Source: Ectothiorhodospiraceae bacterium BW-2 (lineage in GTDB: Bacteria > Pseudomonadota > Gammaproteobacteria > Thiohalomonadales > Thiohalomonadaceae). From it: a stretch of 64,000 bases of DNA. The position numbers and the translations under genes are program-made. The stretch lies in NCBI GenBank assembly GCA_008375315.1, contig CP032507.1:62001-126000 (forward strand). Direction: 5' to 3'. Of the stretch, positions 15,870 through 27,925 are shown in pieces (positions within the stretch are counted from its first letter, which is position 1; each line of letters begins with the position of its first letter). The notes below the pieces were generated by a model. It made no database searches. It saw nothing but the letters and a program-made list of their open reading frames with translations, and had not been told where the DNA came from.

Positions 15870-18800
15870 ACGGTCAATTTCCTGATAATTTAATTCTCAG
15901 CCATGATCTACTCGAAGGCGCGTATGCGCGAGCGGCCCTAGTGACCGACATCGATCTGATTGAAGAGCACCCCGCCAGTTATGCCGTTGAAGCTAGCCGC
16001 CGCCACCGCTGGATTCGCGGAGACTGGCAGGTGGCGAAGTGGTTACGAGCAGAGGTACCACTAAAATCGGGTAGCGGGCCGAATCCATTGACCCCCTTAT
16101 CACGCTGGAAAATATTCGATAATCTGCGCCGTAGCCTTGTATCGCCTGCCCTGTTGCTACTGCTACTCGGAGGCACACTATCGGCGTCAGGCGATCTCTG
16201 GATGGGACTCGCTGTAGCGGTAATCTTCTTACCGGCAATCGTGGGAGTGGTCACCGATTTCATTCGCCAACCGCGAGGGCGCGACTGGCGCACTCATCTA
16301 TACCTTACGCGCCACGCTGCTAGCCACCCCCTCTCCCAAGCCCTGTTAACACTGGTACTGCTACCTTATGATACCCTCCTCTGCCTCGATGCCATTCGCG
16401 TATCAGGGGTGCGAATGGTGTTTACCCAACGCACGCTACTACTCTGGCAACTACCCGCCTACACCCGTAGAAACGGCAATAGTTCGCTATTAGGATATAT
16501 TCGAGAGATGTGGATCGCGCCGCTACTAGCAGGAGTCCTAGCTATATCACTCTGGAATCACCCCCTCTGGCTAGGCTGGTGGGGAGTCGTCGCCCTCTGG
16601 GGAGTCTCACCACTGTTAGGGTGGAGTTTGAGTCGTCAGACAGGGACACCAAAGATGAATTTGAGCGCTGAACAGCAGATCTTTCTCCGTACCTCGGCAC
16701 GACGCACTTGGCGCTATTTTGCCGAGTTTGTCAATGCCGACCACCATTGGCTGCCACCCGATAACTTTCAGGAATATCCGATCCCCGTCGTTGCTGCACG
16801 CACCTCACCGACTAACATCGGCATGGGACTACTTGCCAATCTAGCGGCGCACGATTTTGGCTATATTGGCACCACAGAACTACTGCAACGATTAGATAAG
16901 ACTTTGGCGACTCTAGCAAAACTGGAGCGTTATCGAGGCCACTTTTACAACTGGTATGCCACCGATACCCTTCTCCCCTTATCACCACGCTATGTTTCGA
17001 CGGTCGATAGCGGCAATCTAGCCGGCTCTCTCTTAACATTACAAGCCGGTTTAACCGAATTACCGCACCAAACAATACTCCCCACCCATGCCCTACAGGG
17101 CCTACGCGATACCCTACAGGTGGTGATAGAGCAGTTACCAGCGAGAGTTGCACCTAAGGTAACACAGCAAATTAGCGCGATAGCGGAGAGATTATCTCTC
17201 GATCCCTCCGCCACCTTATCCGCTCTCATTGAGGGACTCGACACCGTTCACCACTTAGCTAGCGTCCTATTAAGCGAGTTTCCTACAGAGATTAACAGCG
17301 AATTACGCTCATGGACACAGGCGTTTATATCCCAGACACGCTCGCTGCGTAATGAGCTTAATGGGGTCTCACCACCCTATCTTGACACCCTCCCGACACT
17401 GACAGAACTAGCCACCCACTCTATCTATCCTGCGGCCAGCGCTACAGCACGACAACAGCTTGCAATGATAGAGGAATTAAAGGCGTGTTGTCATCAATTA
17501 GCACAGATTGATTTTTCATTTCTTTACGACTCTTCCCGCAACTTATTAAGCATAGGTTATGATGTAGGCGAGAGACGCCGAGATATAGCTTGTTATGATT
17601 TACTAGCCTCTGAGGCAAGGCTAGCTAGTTTTCTTCTTGTTGCTCAAGGAAAATTGCCACAAAAACACTGGTTTGCCCTAGGTAGATTACTTACAAGTCA
17701 TGGTGGCACGGTGAGTTTAATCTCTTGGAGCGGCTCAATGTTCGAGTATTTAATGCCACAACTACTGATGCCGAGTTATCCCCACACCCTATTAGAGCAA
17801 ACTTGCCGAGCTGTCGTGTATCGCCAAATTGAGTACGGACGACAACGCGCCGTCCCGTGGGGAATCTCCGAATCGGGTTATAATGCCACCGATATTCAGC
17901 AGAGCTACCAATATCGTGCCTTTGGTGTTCCTGGCCTAGGATTTAAACGCGGATTAGCTGATGATTTGGTAATCGCACCGTATGCTAGCGCCTTAGCACT
18001 GACGATCCTACCGCGTGAAGCTTGCCGCAACTTAGAGCGTTTAGCGGCCTCGGGGTTTCTCGCCGCTTACGGCTTTTACGAAGCGATTGATTACACTCCA
18101 TCGCGACTATTACGCGGTAAAAATCATGCGGTAGTACGCTCATTCATGACGCACCATCAAGGCATGAGTCTATTAGCCTTCGCCCAAGTATTGCTAGAGC
18201 AGCCGATGCAGCGCCGTTTTATGGCCGATCCCTCTGTACAAGCAACAGCGCTACTACTACAAGAGCGAGTACCAAAACGCGGCACAATGCTCCATCCGCA
18301 CACCGCTGAAGTGACCTCTGCCGCCCGCCCGCTCAGTGCCGAAGAGGGGGCGATTACCCGCACATTTAACAACCCTAACTGCCCCGTACCAGAGGTGCAT
18401 CTGTTATCTAACGGTCGTTACCATCTGATGACCACTCACGCTGGCGGTGGTTATAGCCGCTGGAACGATCTAGCCCTTAGCCGTTGGCGTGAAGATGCCA
18501 CCATGGATGACTGGGGCAGTTTTATCTATCTACGCGACCGCGACAGTGGACACTATTGGTCGAGCGCCTATCAGCCAACACGCTGTAAAGCTGATCACTA
18601 TGAGGCGATTTTTGTTCAAGCTCGGGCTGAGTACCGACGGCTAGATCATGCCATTGAAGCTCACACCGAGATCTGCGTATCACCGGAGGATGATGTAGAG
18701 ATTCGCCGTTTGACCCTAACTAACCTCTCCTCTCGCACCCGTCATATTGAAGTGACCAGTTATACCGAAGTCGTCTTAGCACCACCAAGTGCCGATCTAT

Positions 18801-21800
18801 CCCACCGTGCCTTTAGCAACCTGTTTGTACAGAGTGAAATTCTCGCTGAGCGCCAAGCGATTCTCTGCACCCGTCGCCCCCGATCTACAGATGAGTCGAA
18901 TCCATGGCTATTTCATCTACTCGCTCTACCTAGCACAGTGTGCGATAAAGCCTCGTACGAAACCGATCGTGCGCAATTTATTGGCCGAGGTCGTAATACA
19001 GCCGCACCGTTAGCGATGACTCGACGCGATCCAGCAAGACTCTCGAATGTTGCAGGTGCGGTGCTCGATCCTATCATGGCGATTCGTTCTACCCTCACCC
19101 TAGAACCTGATCAATCCGCCACACTACAATTTATCACCGGTATTGCCCAGTCTCGCGAAGCCACGCTCCCTATTTTGGATAAATATTGCGATCGACACTT
19201 TGTTGAACGCGCCTTTGAGATGGCTTGGTTTCAGAGCCAAGAGGTGTTGCGCCACCTCACTATTAACGAGTCCGATGCCCAACGGTATGGACGGTTAGCC
19301 ACTTCGGTGATATTTAGCACCGCTTTACGCCGCGCAGCACCTAGCATCACTGCCCGCAACCAAATGGGACAGGCAGGGTTATGGCGATTTGCCATCTCCG
19401 GCGATCTACCCATTGTATTACTACGAATGGGTGATCTAAACCATATCGATCTGGTCAAACAGGGGTTACAAGCCCACGCCTATTGGCGCATGAAGGGATT
19501 GAGTGCCGATTTAATCATTATTAATGAAGATTTTTCCAGCTATCGTGCTCTGCTGCAAGATCTGATTATCAACCTCATTCATACTGAAAACGATGGCTAC
19601 ACCCTCGGTAAATTGGGTGGAGTTTTTGTACTACGTGCCGAAGAGCTCTCTGAAGATGAGCGGGTGTTATTACAGACCGTTGCTCTCATAGTATTCAACG
19701 ACAGCGAGACAGCAACACTAGGTGAACCTGTGCGGGTACCGACAACAGCGCTAGCTGAGCGTTTCGACTCCTATAACCTAACAGTGGATAAAATAGCTCC
19801 ACCGCCACTCCCAACTCGTGAACGGATATTCTGCAACGGGTTAGGCGGTTTTACCCCTGATGGCCATGAGTATGTGATCATGCTAGAACCCACTCAAACC
19901 ACTCCCGCGCCATGGGTGAATGTGATCGCTAGCCCCCATATCGGCACAGTAGTGAGTGAAAGCGGTAATGCCTATACTTGGGTAGAGAATGCCCATGAGT
20001 TTCGTCTTACTCCTTGGCACAACGATCCTCTTAGTGATCGCAGTGGTGAAGCAATCTATCTTCGCGATGAGGAGAGCGGCGCATTCTGGTCACCTAGCGC
20101 CGCTCCCGCTCGCGGCACCTCAGGCTATGTCTGCCGACACGGTTTTGGCTATAGCATCTTTGAGCATGAGCAGGCCGGTATCGTCTCCGAGATGTCTATC
20201 TATGTAGCAATGGATGCGGCGGTTAAATTCGCTGTAGTCAAGCTACACAACCGTTCTGGGCGCAGTCGTCGGCTCTCACTGACCGGCTACTGGGAGCTAG
20301 TACTAGGCGAACTTCGCCATGCTAACCTAATGCATATCGTCAGCGAGATAGATCCTCATAGCGGCGCACTATTCGCCCACAACCCCTATCATCCTGAGTC
20401 TGCTAATCGTCTGGTATTTGCTCAAATTAGCGAGCGCGAACGCACCCTAAGCGGTGACCGCGCTGAATTCATCGGTCGCAACGGCTCTCTAGCCCACCCT
20501 GCCGCGATGCGCTCTCCCCACTTATCGGGCAAGAGCGGGGCAGGACTCGATCCCTGCGCAGCTATCCAGAGTACCCTCGAACTAGGCGATCAACAGCAGC
20601 TTGAGATTGTGTTTAGTTTCGGTGCCGCCCGCAACCATGACGAGGCACGGCAACTTATTCAACGATTTAGCGGCTCAGCAGGAGCGCGACAAGCCTTAGA
20701 AGCGGTATGGAGCTACTGGAACCACACTCTCGGTGCGGTACATATAGAGACCCCTGATCGTGCTTTAGATACTCTTAGCAATGGCTGGTTGCTCTATCAA
20801 ACCCTCTCCTCTCGCCTATGGGGACGCAGCGGTTATTACCAATCGGGCGGCGCTTACGGCTTTCGTGATCAACTACAAGATAGTATGGCTCTGCTACACA
20901 CCACTCCGTGGTTAGTGCGTGAACAGCTACTGCGTTGTGCCGAACGCCAATTTCTCCAAGGTGATGTACAGCACTGGTGGCATCCGCCCAATGGCCAAGG
21001 GGTACGCACCCACTTCTCTGATGACTATCTATGGCTCCCCTACACCACCTGCCACTATGTCAAAACCACCGGCGACAGCACGATTCTCGATGAGTCAGTA
21101 CCCTTCCTAGAGGGGCGTGAACTGAGTCTAGCAGAAGAGGCCTATTACGACCAACCGCAGCGCTCTTCAGAGACTGCCAGCCTGTATCAACACTGTGTCC
21201 GCGCCATCAAACACGGCCTGCGCTTCGGTGCCCACCAACTACCACTGATAGGCGGTGGCGACTGGAATGATGGCATGAATCGGATCGGCCATGAGGGCAA
21301 AGGCGAAAGTGTCTGGCTAGCATGGTTTTTATACGATAACCTGCAACGCTTCGCCGAATTAGCACAAAGCCATAACGATCCAGATTTTGCCAACTTGTGT
21401 CAAACTGAGGCAAAAACCCTGCGCAATCATATTGAAACCCACGCTTGGGATGGCGCTTGGTATCGACGCGCCTACTTCGACGACGGCACCCCACTAGGCA
21501 CTGCCAGCCACGATGAGTGCCAAATCGACTCTATCAGCCAAAGCTGGGCGGTAATTTCTGCCGGTGGCGATCCGATCCGCGCCCGCCAAGCGATGGATTC
21601 ACTCGACGAACGCCTAGTCCACCGCGACACCTGTCTGATACAACTTCTCGATCCGCCCTTCGACCACTCTACCCTAGAGCCGGGCTATATCAAAGGCTAT
21701 CTTCCCGGTGTGCGCGAAAACGGTGGTCACTATAGCCATGCCGCCATTTGGGCCGCTACCGCCTTCGCTCAGCTAGGCGATAATCGACGCGCTTGGGAGC

Positions 21801-22207
21801 TATTTACCATGCTTAACCCCATCCACCATAGCAGCCATGCGAACGACATGGAGCGCTACAAGGTCGAACCTTATGTCATGTGTGCCGATATTTACGCCAC
21901 CCCACCCCACACTGGGCGAGGCGGCTGGAGCTGGTACACAGGGGCGGCGGGCTGGATGTACCGCCTCAGCATCGAAACACTACTCGGCCTGCACCGTGAA
22001 GCTGACCATCTACGCCTTACCCCGTGCATCCCTGCAGAGTGGAAGAGCTATAAGATCCACTACCGTTATCAGAATACCTTTTACCACATCACCGTTAAGC
22101 GTGTTACCGAACATGAACAAGGGGTCAAAGTGGATGGCATCGATTGTAAGGGAGATATCCCCCTAGTAGATGATAGGCTAGAGCATAGTGTTGCGGTAGG
22201 CATCTAG
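15866..22207 (+). CDS. ndvB: Cyclic beta-1,2-glucan synthase, C-terminal part (frameshifted)
   Basis: 2113 codons from a formal ATG at 15866, but the homologous frame is already open at 15833 (GIYHLDAFRQAVNGQ). It holds the end of GT84 (LILSHDLLEG and the Q/R-x-x-R-W-like RRHRWIRGDWQ), several membrane helices (about 90-260), a large glycoamylase-like region, and tandem GH94 chain-length-control phosphorylase modules ending with GGDWNDGMNRIGHEGKGESVW and a C-terminal cap. Both parts together give the usual family length of about 2,840 aa. There is no good RBS for the second part, so the gene is probably inactive unless rescued by reading-frame variation. Confidence 0.88.
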   Translation: MNGQFPDNLILSHDLLEGAYARAALVTDIDLIEEHPASYAVEASRRHRWIRGDWQVAKWLRAEVPLKSGSGPNPLTPLSRWKIFDNLRRSLVSPALLLLLLGGTLSASGDLWMGLAVAVIFLPAIVGVVTDFIRQPRGRDWRTHLYLTRHAASHPLSQALLTLVLLPYDTLLCLDAIRVSGVRMVFTQRTLLLWQLPAYTRRNGNSSLLGYIREMWIAPLLAGVLAISLWNHPLWLGWWGVVALWGVSPLLGWSLSRQTGTPKMNLSAEQQIFLRTSARRTWRYFAEFVNADHHWLPPDNFQEYPIPVVAARTSPTNIGMGLLANLAAHDFGYIGTTELLQRLDKTLATLAKLERYRGHFYNWYATDTLLPLSPRYVSTVDSGNLAGSLLTLQAGLTELPHQTILPTHALQGLRDTLQVVIEQLPARVAPKVTQQISAIAERLSLDPSATLSALIEGLDTVHHLASVLLSEFPTEINSELRSWTQAFISQTRSLRNELNGVSPPYLDTLPTLTELATHSIYPAASATARQQLAMIEELKACCHQLAQIDFSFLYDSSRNLLSIGYDVGERRRDIACYDLLASEARLASFLLVAQGKLPQKHWFALGRLLTSHGGTVSLISWSGSMFEYLMPQLLMPSYPHTLLEQTCRAVVYRQIEYGRQRAVPWGISESGYNATDIQQSYQYRAFGVPGLGFKRGLADDLVIAPYASALALTILPREACRNLERLAASGFLAAYGFYEAIDYTPSRLLRGKNHAVVRSFMTHHQGMSLLAFAQVLLEQPMQRRFMADPSVQATALLLQERVPKRGTMLHPHTAEVTSAARPLSAEEGAITRTFNNPNCPVPEVHLLSNGRYHLMTTHAGGGYSRWNDLALSRWREDATMDDWGSFIYLRDRDSGHYWSSAYQPTRCKADHYEAIFVQARAEYRRLDHAIEAHTEICVSPEDDVEIRRLTLTNLSSRTRHIEVTSYTEVVLAPPSADLSHRAFSNLFVQSEILAERQAILCTRRPRSTDESNPWLFHLLALPSTVCDKASYETDRAQFIGRGRNTAAPLAMTRRDPARLSNVAGAVLDPIMAIRSTLTLEPDQSATLQFITGIAQSREATLPILDKYCDRHFVERAFEMAWFQSQEVLRHLTINESDAQRYGRLATSVIFSTALRRAAPSITARNQMGQAGLWRFAISGDLPIVLLRMGDLNHIDLVKQGLQAHAYWRMKGLSADLIIINEDFSSYRALLQDLIINLIHTENDGYTLGKLGGVFVLRAEELSEDERVLLQTVALIVFNDSETATLGEPVRVPTTALAERFDSYNLTVDKIAPPPLPTRERIFCNGLGGFTPDGHEYVIMLEPTQTTPAPWVNVIASPHIGTVVSESGNAYTWVENAHEFRLTPWHNDPLSDRSGEAIYLRDEESGAFWSPSAAPARGTSGYVCRHGFGYSIFEHEQAGIVSEMSIYVAMDAAVKFAVVKLHNRSGRSRRLSLTGYWELVLGELRHANLMHIVSEIDPHSGALFAHNPYHPESANRLVFAQISERERTLSGDRAEFIGRNGSLAHPAAMRSPHLSGKSGAGLDPCAAIQSTLELGDQQQLEIVFSFGAARNHDEARQLIQRFSGSAGARQALEAVWSYWNHTLGAVHIETPDRALDTLSNGWLLYQTLSSRLWGRSGYYQSGGAYGFRDQLQDSMALLHTTPWLVREQLLRCAERQFLQGDVQHWWHPPNGQGVRTHFSDDYLWLPYTTCHYVKTTGDSTILDESVPFLEGRELSLAEEAYYDQPQRSSETASLYQHCVRAIKHGLRFGAHQLPLIGGGDWNDGMNRIGHEGKGESVWLAWFLYDNLQRFAELAQSHNDPDFANLCQTEAKTLRNHIETHAWDGAWYRRAYFDDGTPLGTASHDECQIDSISQSWAVISAGGDPIRARQAMDSLDERLVHRDTCLIQLLDPPFDHSTLEPGYIKGYLPGVRENGGHYSHAAIWAATAFAQLGDNRRAWELFTMLNPIHHSSHANDMERYKVEPYVMCADIYATPPHTGRGGWSWYTGAAGWMYRLSIETLLGLHREADHLRLTPCIPAEWKSYKIHYRYQNTFYHITVKRVTEHEQGVKVDGIDCKGDIPLVDDRLEHSVAVGI

Positions 22208-22260
22208 CAGCGCGTTGCTAATAAGCCCTCCCCCCTACCTCCCTCAAATTGGATTTGAGC

Positions 22261-22410
22261 CTTCCTATTTAATGAGAAACGATAGCAACAAACGACCCAA
22301 GGACTATTCGCTGTGTCGCGAATAGCATGAGTTACATTTACTCTGAAAAATTTAAACAAAAAATAGATAGAGACTCAAATATATCCATTTTATTAATATC
22401 AATTACGCTG
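22261..22410 (+). pseudogene. Decayed copy of the small membrane-protein gene at 27926
   Basis: This stretch matches 27849-28068: shared runs include ttcctatttaat, ggactattc, ctgtgtcgcgaa, catgag-tacattta and aaaaaatagatag. It lacks the start-codon region (about 75 bp missing), has CAG changed to TAG at 22323-22325, and has a 2-nt loss shortly after. The copy diverges beyond about 22410. The formal ORF that starts at 22327 is in the wrong frame for most of this and is not a gene. Confidence 0.75.
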
Positions 22411-22476
22411 TTACACCACCTTCTCGCTAATGGAGTACACCCAAATTTGGAAAGGATCAGCTTTACTGAGAAAAGT

Positions 22477-24972
22477 CTATTGTTTTATCTTGTCAAGCCG
22501 TTCAACCGCACATGGCTCCACATGCCATATCTCATCGCAATATTGCTGAATGGCACGATCGGAGGAGAATTTACCAATTCTAGCTACATTTAATATCGAC
22601 ATTCTATCCCAGTGTGCTCTATCCATAAATGCGTTTGATACATGCTGTTGTACCTCAAAGTAAGATTGAAAATCGGCTAACAGCATAAAGCGATCATCAT
22701 AGAGCAAATTATCGACAATCGGTTGAAACAGTTGTGAATTGCCACGGGAGAAAAAACCGGAACGAACCAGATCGATAGCTGATCGCAAATGTTCATTTTG
22801 GCGGTACTGCTCTTCTGGATAGTAACCGCTATTTCGCCATTGGCGTAACTCCTGTTCGGTGTGGCCAAAAAGGAAGAAATTATCTGCACCAACCTCCTCT
22901 CTTATTTCGATATTAGCACCATCCAGAGTACCGATGGTGAGTGCACCGTTCATCGAAAATTTCATATTTCCCGTGCCTGATGCCTCCAGACCCGCAGTCG
23001 ATATCTGTTCGGAGAGATCGGCGGCTGGATAGATATGTTGTGCGTTTTGAACATTAAAATCGGGGAAAAAGACCACCTTAATTCGATCATTAATGGTGCG
23101 ATCCCCATTAATCATCTCACCGACAGCATTAATAAACTTAATGATTAACTTTGCCATAAAGTACCCTGGTGCAGCCTTGCCACCAAAGACAAAGGTTCTG
23201 GCAGGGATATCCAGATGTGGATTCTGTTTGAGCTGCTCATAGAGTGCAATAATGTGCAGTACATTTAGATGTTGACGCTTATACTCATGAATGCGTTTAC
23301 ACTGAACATCAAATAACGCAGTTGGATCGACACGAATACCGGTGCGTTCAATAATAACATGAGCCAGATGCTGCTTTGCCGCCAATTTAGTCTCTCGCCA
23401 CTGCTGACGGAATGGCTCCTCTTCAGCATAGCTCTCAAGTTGACGCAGTTGATTCAAATCACGAATCCAACCACTACCGATAGTCTGATTAAGCAGATCT
23501 GCCAAACGAGGATTGCTTAATACCATAAAACGGCGCGGAGTAACGCCATTAGTTTTATTGCTAAATTTCTCTGGCCACAGCTCGTAAAAATCCTTTAAAA
23601 CCGTAGATTTAAGTAGCTCGCTATGGAGATTAGCAACACCATTAATTGCATAACTGCCGACGCAGGCAAGATGTGCCATGCGTACTGAACGACGACCCTG
23701 CTCATTGATAAGTGACAGACGACCAATTCGATCCACATCATCTAAATAACGATAACGAATCTTATCGAGAAAACGGCTATTAATTTCGTAAATAATCGCC
23801 ATATGACGCGGTAAAATGCGCTCCAGCAGATCAACAGGCCAACTCTCTAGGGCTTCGGGAAGGAGAGTATGGTTGGTATAGGCAAAGGTATTGCGGGTAA
23901 TATCCCAAGCCAGTTTCCAATCCATATTGTGTTCATCAAGCAATATACGCATTAATTCAGGAATCGCTATTGCCGGATGGGTGTCATTAAGTTGAGCGGC
24001 AAATTTATGGTGAAACTGTTCGAGAGATCCCGTTGTCTGCCGTTGCAACCGTACCATGTCCTGTAGTGAGCAGGAGACAAAGAAGTACTGCTGTTTGAGT
24101 CGTAGCTCCTTACCGATCTCTGGCTCATCATTCGGGTAGAGCACCTTAGATAAATTTTCGGCGGTAACCTGACTGTTCACTGCCTCATAATAGTTACCCG
24201 TATTAAAAGCCTGAAAATCGAACGACTCACACGCTTCCGATTTCCACAATCTCAGTAGATTGACATTATCGACGCCATAACCAAGAATCGGTGTATCGTA
24301 AGCGACACCATTAACGACTTCAGCCGCATTCCAGTCAATCTTCAACCGACCATTTTCATCTGTTCGAGCCGACACAGAACCACCAAAACGGACTGGAAAA
24401 CGGAGTTTAGCACGTCGTAACTCCCATGGATTTCCATTGCGTAGCCAGTGGTCAGTAACCTCTGATTGCCAACCGTTCTCAATGGCCTGATCGAAAATAC
24501 CATACTCATATCGAATACCGTAACCGATGGCGGGAATTTGCAGTGTTGCGAGCGAATCCATATAGCAGGCAGCCAATCGACCCAACCCACCATTGCCTAA
24601 TCCCGGCTCCTCCTCTTGTTCAATAATCGCATCGAAATCGAGACCCAGCTCATCTCCAGCTTTACGGGCATTTTCTACAATACCTAAATTTATTAGATTA
24701 TTTAATAAATGGGGGCCTGGAAGATATTCAGCAGAGAGATAGCAGACAGTGCGTGCCCGCTTATTTTTATAGATCTGAGCCGTTTTAATCCATCGCTCCA
24801 AAAGACGGTCACGAACAGTATAGGCTGCCGCCATATACTGATCATGAATGCTGGCAACATCATAAAAGCGCCCTTGCAGATAGAAAAGATTGTCGTTAAA
24901 AGCCCGCTTTAATGCATCGACTGACATACCAGTACGAGTGTGTTCATGAGGTACTTCACTCTGCTTAGCCAT
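22477..24972 (-). CDS. glgP: Glycogen/starch alpha-glucan phosphorylase
   Basis: 831 aa from ATG 24972, chosen because GAGGAGGGG lies just upstream; a longer start at 24990 lacks an RBS. This is a GT35 phosphorylase: it cleaves alpha-1,4-glucan with phosphate to glucose-1-phosphate using PLP. Visible motifs are [31 protein letters not shown], the HEYKRQHLN segment and the PLP-lysine region [17 protein letters not shown] followed by DGANIEI. The length is normal. Its start overlaps the stop of the phosphoketolase gene by 8 bp, so it is the second gene of an operon linking glycogen breakdown to the phosphoketolase route. Confidence 0.96.
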   Translation of the reverse strand: MAKQSEVPHEHTRTGMSVDALKRAFNDNLFYLQGRFYDVASIHDQYMAAAYTVRDRLLERWIKTAQIYKNKRARTVCYLSAEYLPGPHLLNNLINLGIVENARKAGDELGLDFDAIIEQEEEPGLGNGGLGRLAACYMDSLATLQIPAIGYGIRYEYGIFDQAIENGWQSEVTDHWLRNGNPWELRRAKLRFPVRFGGSVSARTDENGRLKIDWNAAEVVNGVAYDTPILGYGVDNVNLLRLWKSEACESFDFQAFNTGNYYEAVNSQVTAENLSKVLYPNDEPEIGKELRLKQQYFFVSCSLQDMVRLQRQTTGSLEQFHHKFAAQLNDTHPAIAIPELMRILLDEHNMDWKLAWDITRNTFAYTNHTLLPEALESWPVDLLERILPRHMAIIYEINSRFLDKIRYRYLDDVDRIGRLSLINEQGRRSVRMAHLACVGSYAINGVANLHSELLKSTVLKDFYELWPEKFSNKTNGVTPRRFMVLSNPRLADLLNQTIGSGWIRDLNQLRQLESYAEEEPFRQQWRETKLAAKQHLAHVIIERTGIRVDPTALFDVQCKRIHEYKRQHLNVLHIIALYEQLKQNPHLDIPARTFVFGGKAAPGYFMAKLIIKFINAVGEMINGDRTINDRIKVVFFPDFNVQNAQHIYPAADLSEQISTAGLEASGTGNMKFSMNGALTIGTLDGANIEIREEVGADNFFLFGHTEQELRQWRNSGYYPEEQYRQNEHLRSAIDLVRSGFFSRGNSQLFQPIVDNLLYDDRFMLLADFQSYFEVQQHVSNAFMDRAHWDRMSILNVARIGKFSSDRAIQQYCDEIWHVEPCAVERLDKIKQ

Positions 24973-27367
24973 TAGACTTCCCCTCCTCATCAGTTAACTC
25001 TTCAGGCCAGACCCAGTTATCAACTTCTGGCTTATCTATGCCGTTTTCATAGGCGTAATTTCGGCACTCTATCTGCATATCTCGTAACTGCTCTTTAACA
25101 TGCGCACCCGCCACCTGTAGTCGTGGCACACGATTAATGACATCAATAGCAAGACTAAAGCGATCAATTTCATTACTAATTGCCAACTCCAACGGTGTAT
25201 TGATATTTCCCTTCTCCTTATAGCCTCTTACATGAAGATTACAGTGATTAGTACGGCGATAGGCGAGACGATGAATAAGCCAAGGGTAACCATGGAAATT
25301 AAAGATAACGGGTCTATCTTTGGTAAACAGGGAGTCAAAATCACGATCAGATAGACCGTGCGGATGCTCGCCCTCTGACTGTAACCGAAATAGATCAACA
25401 ACATTGATAAAACGGATTTTGATATCATCAAAGTGTTGACGCAATAGTGCCGTGGCGGCTAGTGCCTCTTTAGTTGGAATATCGCCGCAAGCCGCCATGA
25501 CGACATCGGGTTCACACCCTGCATCATTACTGGCCCAACGCCAGATACCTATCCCTTTAGTACAGTGTTTTATCGCTTCATCCATGCTCAAATATTGCAG
25601 ATGCTGCTGCTTATCGGCAACAATAACATTAATGTCATCATGGCTACGCATGCAGTGGTTAGCGACTGAGAGTAGGGTATTGACATCAGGTGGCAGATAG
25701 ATACGGGTAACTTCTGGATTTTTATTCACAACCACATCGAGAAAACCCGGATCCTGATGGGTAAAGCCGTTGTGATCCTGTCGCCATACGGTAGAGGTAA
25801 TGAGAAGGTTGATAGACGAGATCGGGGCACGCCAAGGGATCTCCTCACAAATAGCTAACCACTTAGCGTGTTGGTTGTACATGGAGTCGATGACATGGAC
25901 AAACGCCTCATAAGTGGCAAAAAAACCGTGGCGACCGCTAAGAACATACCCCTCATACCACCCCTCCAGAGTATGCTCTGATAGCATCTCCAATACTCTA
26001 CCATCACTAGCTAGTTCACCGCCATCTTCATCTTCGGGCAGGTAGTCAGCAAGCCACAACTTTTTACTCACCTCATAAATATTATTCAACTTATTAGAGG
26101 TGTTTTCATCGGGACCAAAAACGCGAAAATTGTGCATATTATTAGCCATAATATCACGCAAATAACGCCCTAATGGCCGGGTATTCTCCGCTCTATCGAT
26201 ACCAGGCTGGGGTACTGATAGAGCATATTCACGAAAATCGGGTAGATTAAGTGTTTTTCGCAGCAATCCTCCATTAGCATGTGGATTAGCACTCATGCGT
26301 CGTTCCCCTTTGGGCGCTAACGCTTTTAGCTCAGGTATCAACTTCCCCTGATCATCAAACAGCTCTTCAGGACGGTAACTTTTAAACCACGCTTCGAGCT
26401 GTTTCAGTCTTGAGTCACTCTCTTTAACTTTGGTAAGTGGTACCTGATGGGCACGCCAAAACCCTTCTACTTTATGACCATCAACGGTTTGTGGACCAGT
26501 CCATCCCTTAGGAGAACGCAAAATAATCATCGGCCAGATGGCTCGTTTAACTGGCCCGCCATTGCGTGCCTGCTGTTGAATAGCTGTAATCTTCTGATAA
26601 CAGATCTCCACTGTTTCGGCCATTGCCTGGTGCATCGCCATTGGATCACTGCCTTCGACAAAGTGAGGCTCCCAACCATAGCCTTGCATTAGTGCCGCTA
26701 GCTCTTCATGAGGTATGCGTGACAACAGTGTTGGATTATTTATTTTGTAGCCATTAAGGTGCAAAATCGGCAAAACAGCACCATCACGCACCGGATTAAG
26801 ATATTTATTGGAGTGCCATGAGGTCGCCAGAGGACCCGTTTCAGCTTCGCCATCGCCTACGGCTACTGTGACCAATAGATCTGGGTTATCAAATGCAGCT
26901 CCAAAGGCGTGGGAGATGCTGTATCCCAACTCTCCACCCTCATGAATCGATCCAGGTGTCTCCGGCGTACAGTGACTACCGATACCACCCGGGAAAGAGA
27001 ATTGTTTAAAGAAGCGACGCATGCCATTCTCATCTTCACTCTTGTCTGGATAGATCTCAGAGTAGGTTCCTTCCAGATAGACCGGTGCCAACACACCAGG
27101 GGCACCATGACCGGGACCGGCCAAAAAGATGGCATTAACATCGTGATGGCGAATAATACGATTAATATGGACATACATAAACGAGAGCCCTGGACTTGCC
27201 CCCCAATGGCCCAATAAGCGGTTTTTAATCTGTTCTGGTGCCAGTGGCTTTTTTAGCAAAGGGTTACTGCGTAGGTATATCATACCAACAGCCAAATAGT
27301 TGCAGGCACGCCAATAAGCATCCATTAGCTTCAGTTCTTCAGGATCAATCGATACGGCAATCATCAT
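24965..27367 (-). CDS. xfp: Phosphoketolase (xylulose-5-P / fructose-6-P)
   Basis: 800 aa, the normal length. It splits xylulose-5-P (and often fructose-6-P) with phosphate into acetyl-P plus glyceraldehyde-3-P or erythrose-4-P, using ThDP and Mg. Motifs seen are GPGHGAPG near residue 85, the [13 protein letters not shown] stretch, the ThDP motif [22 protein letters not shown], and the C-terminal [16 protein letters not shown]. The start [21 protein letters not shown] is slightly short of some family members but plausible. It is the first gene of the operon with glgP, and a 558-bp upstream gap could hold the promoter. Acetyl-P made here can yield acetate and ATP under anaerobic conditions. 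Confidence 0.96.
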   Translation of the reverse strand: MMIAVSIDPEELKLMDAYWRACNYLAVGMIYLRSNPLLKKPLAPEQIKNRLLGHWGASPGLSFMYVHINRIIRHHDVNAIFLAGPGHGAPGVLAPVYLEGTYSEIYPDKSEDENGMRRFFKQFSFPGGIGSHCTPETPGSIHEGGELGYSISHAFGAAFDNPDLLVTVAVGDGEAETGPLATSWHSNKYLNPVRDGAVLPILHLNGYKINNPTLLSRIPHEELAALMQGYGWEPHFVEGSDPMAMHQAMAETVEICYQKITAIQQQARNGGPVKRAIWPMIILRSPKGWTGPQTVDGHKVEGFWRAHQVPLTKVKESDSRLKQLEAWFKSYRPEELFDDQGKLIPELKALAPKGERRMSANPHANGGLLRKTLNLPDFREYALSVPQPGIDRAENTRPLGRYLRDIMANNMHNFRVFGPDENTSNKLNNIYEVSKKLWLADYLPEDEDGGELASDGRVLEMLSEHTLEGWYEGYVLSGRHGFFATYEAFVHVIDSMYNQHAKWLAICEEIPWRAPISSINLLITSTVWRQDHNGFTHQDPGFLDVVVNKNPEVTRIYLPPDVNTLLSVANHCMRSHDDINVIVADKQQHLQYLSMDEAIKHCTKGIGIWRWASNDAGCEPDVVMAACGDIPTKEALAATALLRQHFDDIKIRFINVVDLFRLQSEGEHPHGLSDRDFDSLFTKDRPVIFNFHGYPWLIHRLAYRRTNHCNLHVRGYKEKGNINTPLELAISNEIDRFSLAIDVINRVPRLQVAGAHVKEQLRDMQIECRNYAYENGIDKPEVDNWVWPEELTDEEGKSNG

Positions 27368-27925
27368 TCAGGACTCCTCGCGGCATATAGTGGAGGTTAG
27401 AGTTTATAGAGTTAATATGACTATAAAATTAAATAATAATGAATATTAGTGACTTAATTAAACGATTAGTTTAGGCCTCGTTCATTGTTTCATCAAACAG
27501 CCTTTGCTAACACCGGTTTAGTTTTACTCAACCGGTGCAGCAAAGCAAGCTCGTCAGGATGTTCAAAAAAGTCAGCGACGATCTCTGAAGGCAAAGTAAC
27601 GATTCTTTATGCCAAAACCAGTGCCGCAGTGAGGTGTGCGGGACTGCCAATTGCCCGTATTTCCTTATATTAGGTGAACAACTGCCATCCGGTTGCACAG
27701 GTTTTTCTTTGGGGTTGCGACAGAGTCGGTTAAACTAGCCTCTGACATGACACAGCCCCCCTTTTGGCGATACCCCTGTATCATGTCACCTGTGTGCTGG
27801 GAAGCCTTAGCGGTTTTGGCTCTCAGCTAACGAAACGATGAACAACCCCCTTCCTATTTAATTAGGAACGATAATAGATTTTACCAACTTTCCCCAATAT
27901 ACATACTTAAGACGATAAATCCTAA
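27368..27925. other. Gap with degenerate coding-like stretch and repeat motif
   Basis: 558 bp between divergent xfp and the small membrane-protein gene. On the minus strand, 27480-27680 reads as a protein-like segment with an in-frame stop (LPSEIVADFFEHPDELALLHRLSK is part), so it may be the end of a lost gene; I cannot name it. A copy of the dispersed motif (AACGAAACGATGAACAA) lies at 27829-27845. Promoters for xfp should lie at the left side but none is obvious. Confidence 0.4.

Noticed and set aside
22327-22593. 88-aa ORF after the glucan synthase gene
   Set aside because: Its start lies inside the decayed copy of the small gene in a shifted frame and its end runs into the antisense of glgP.
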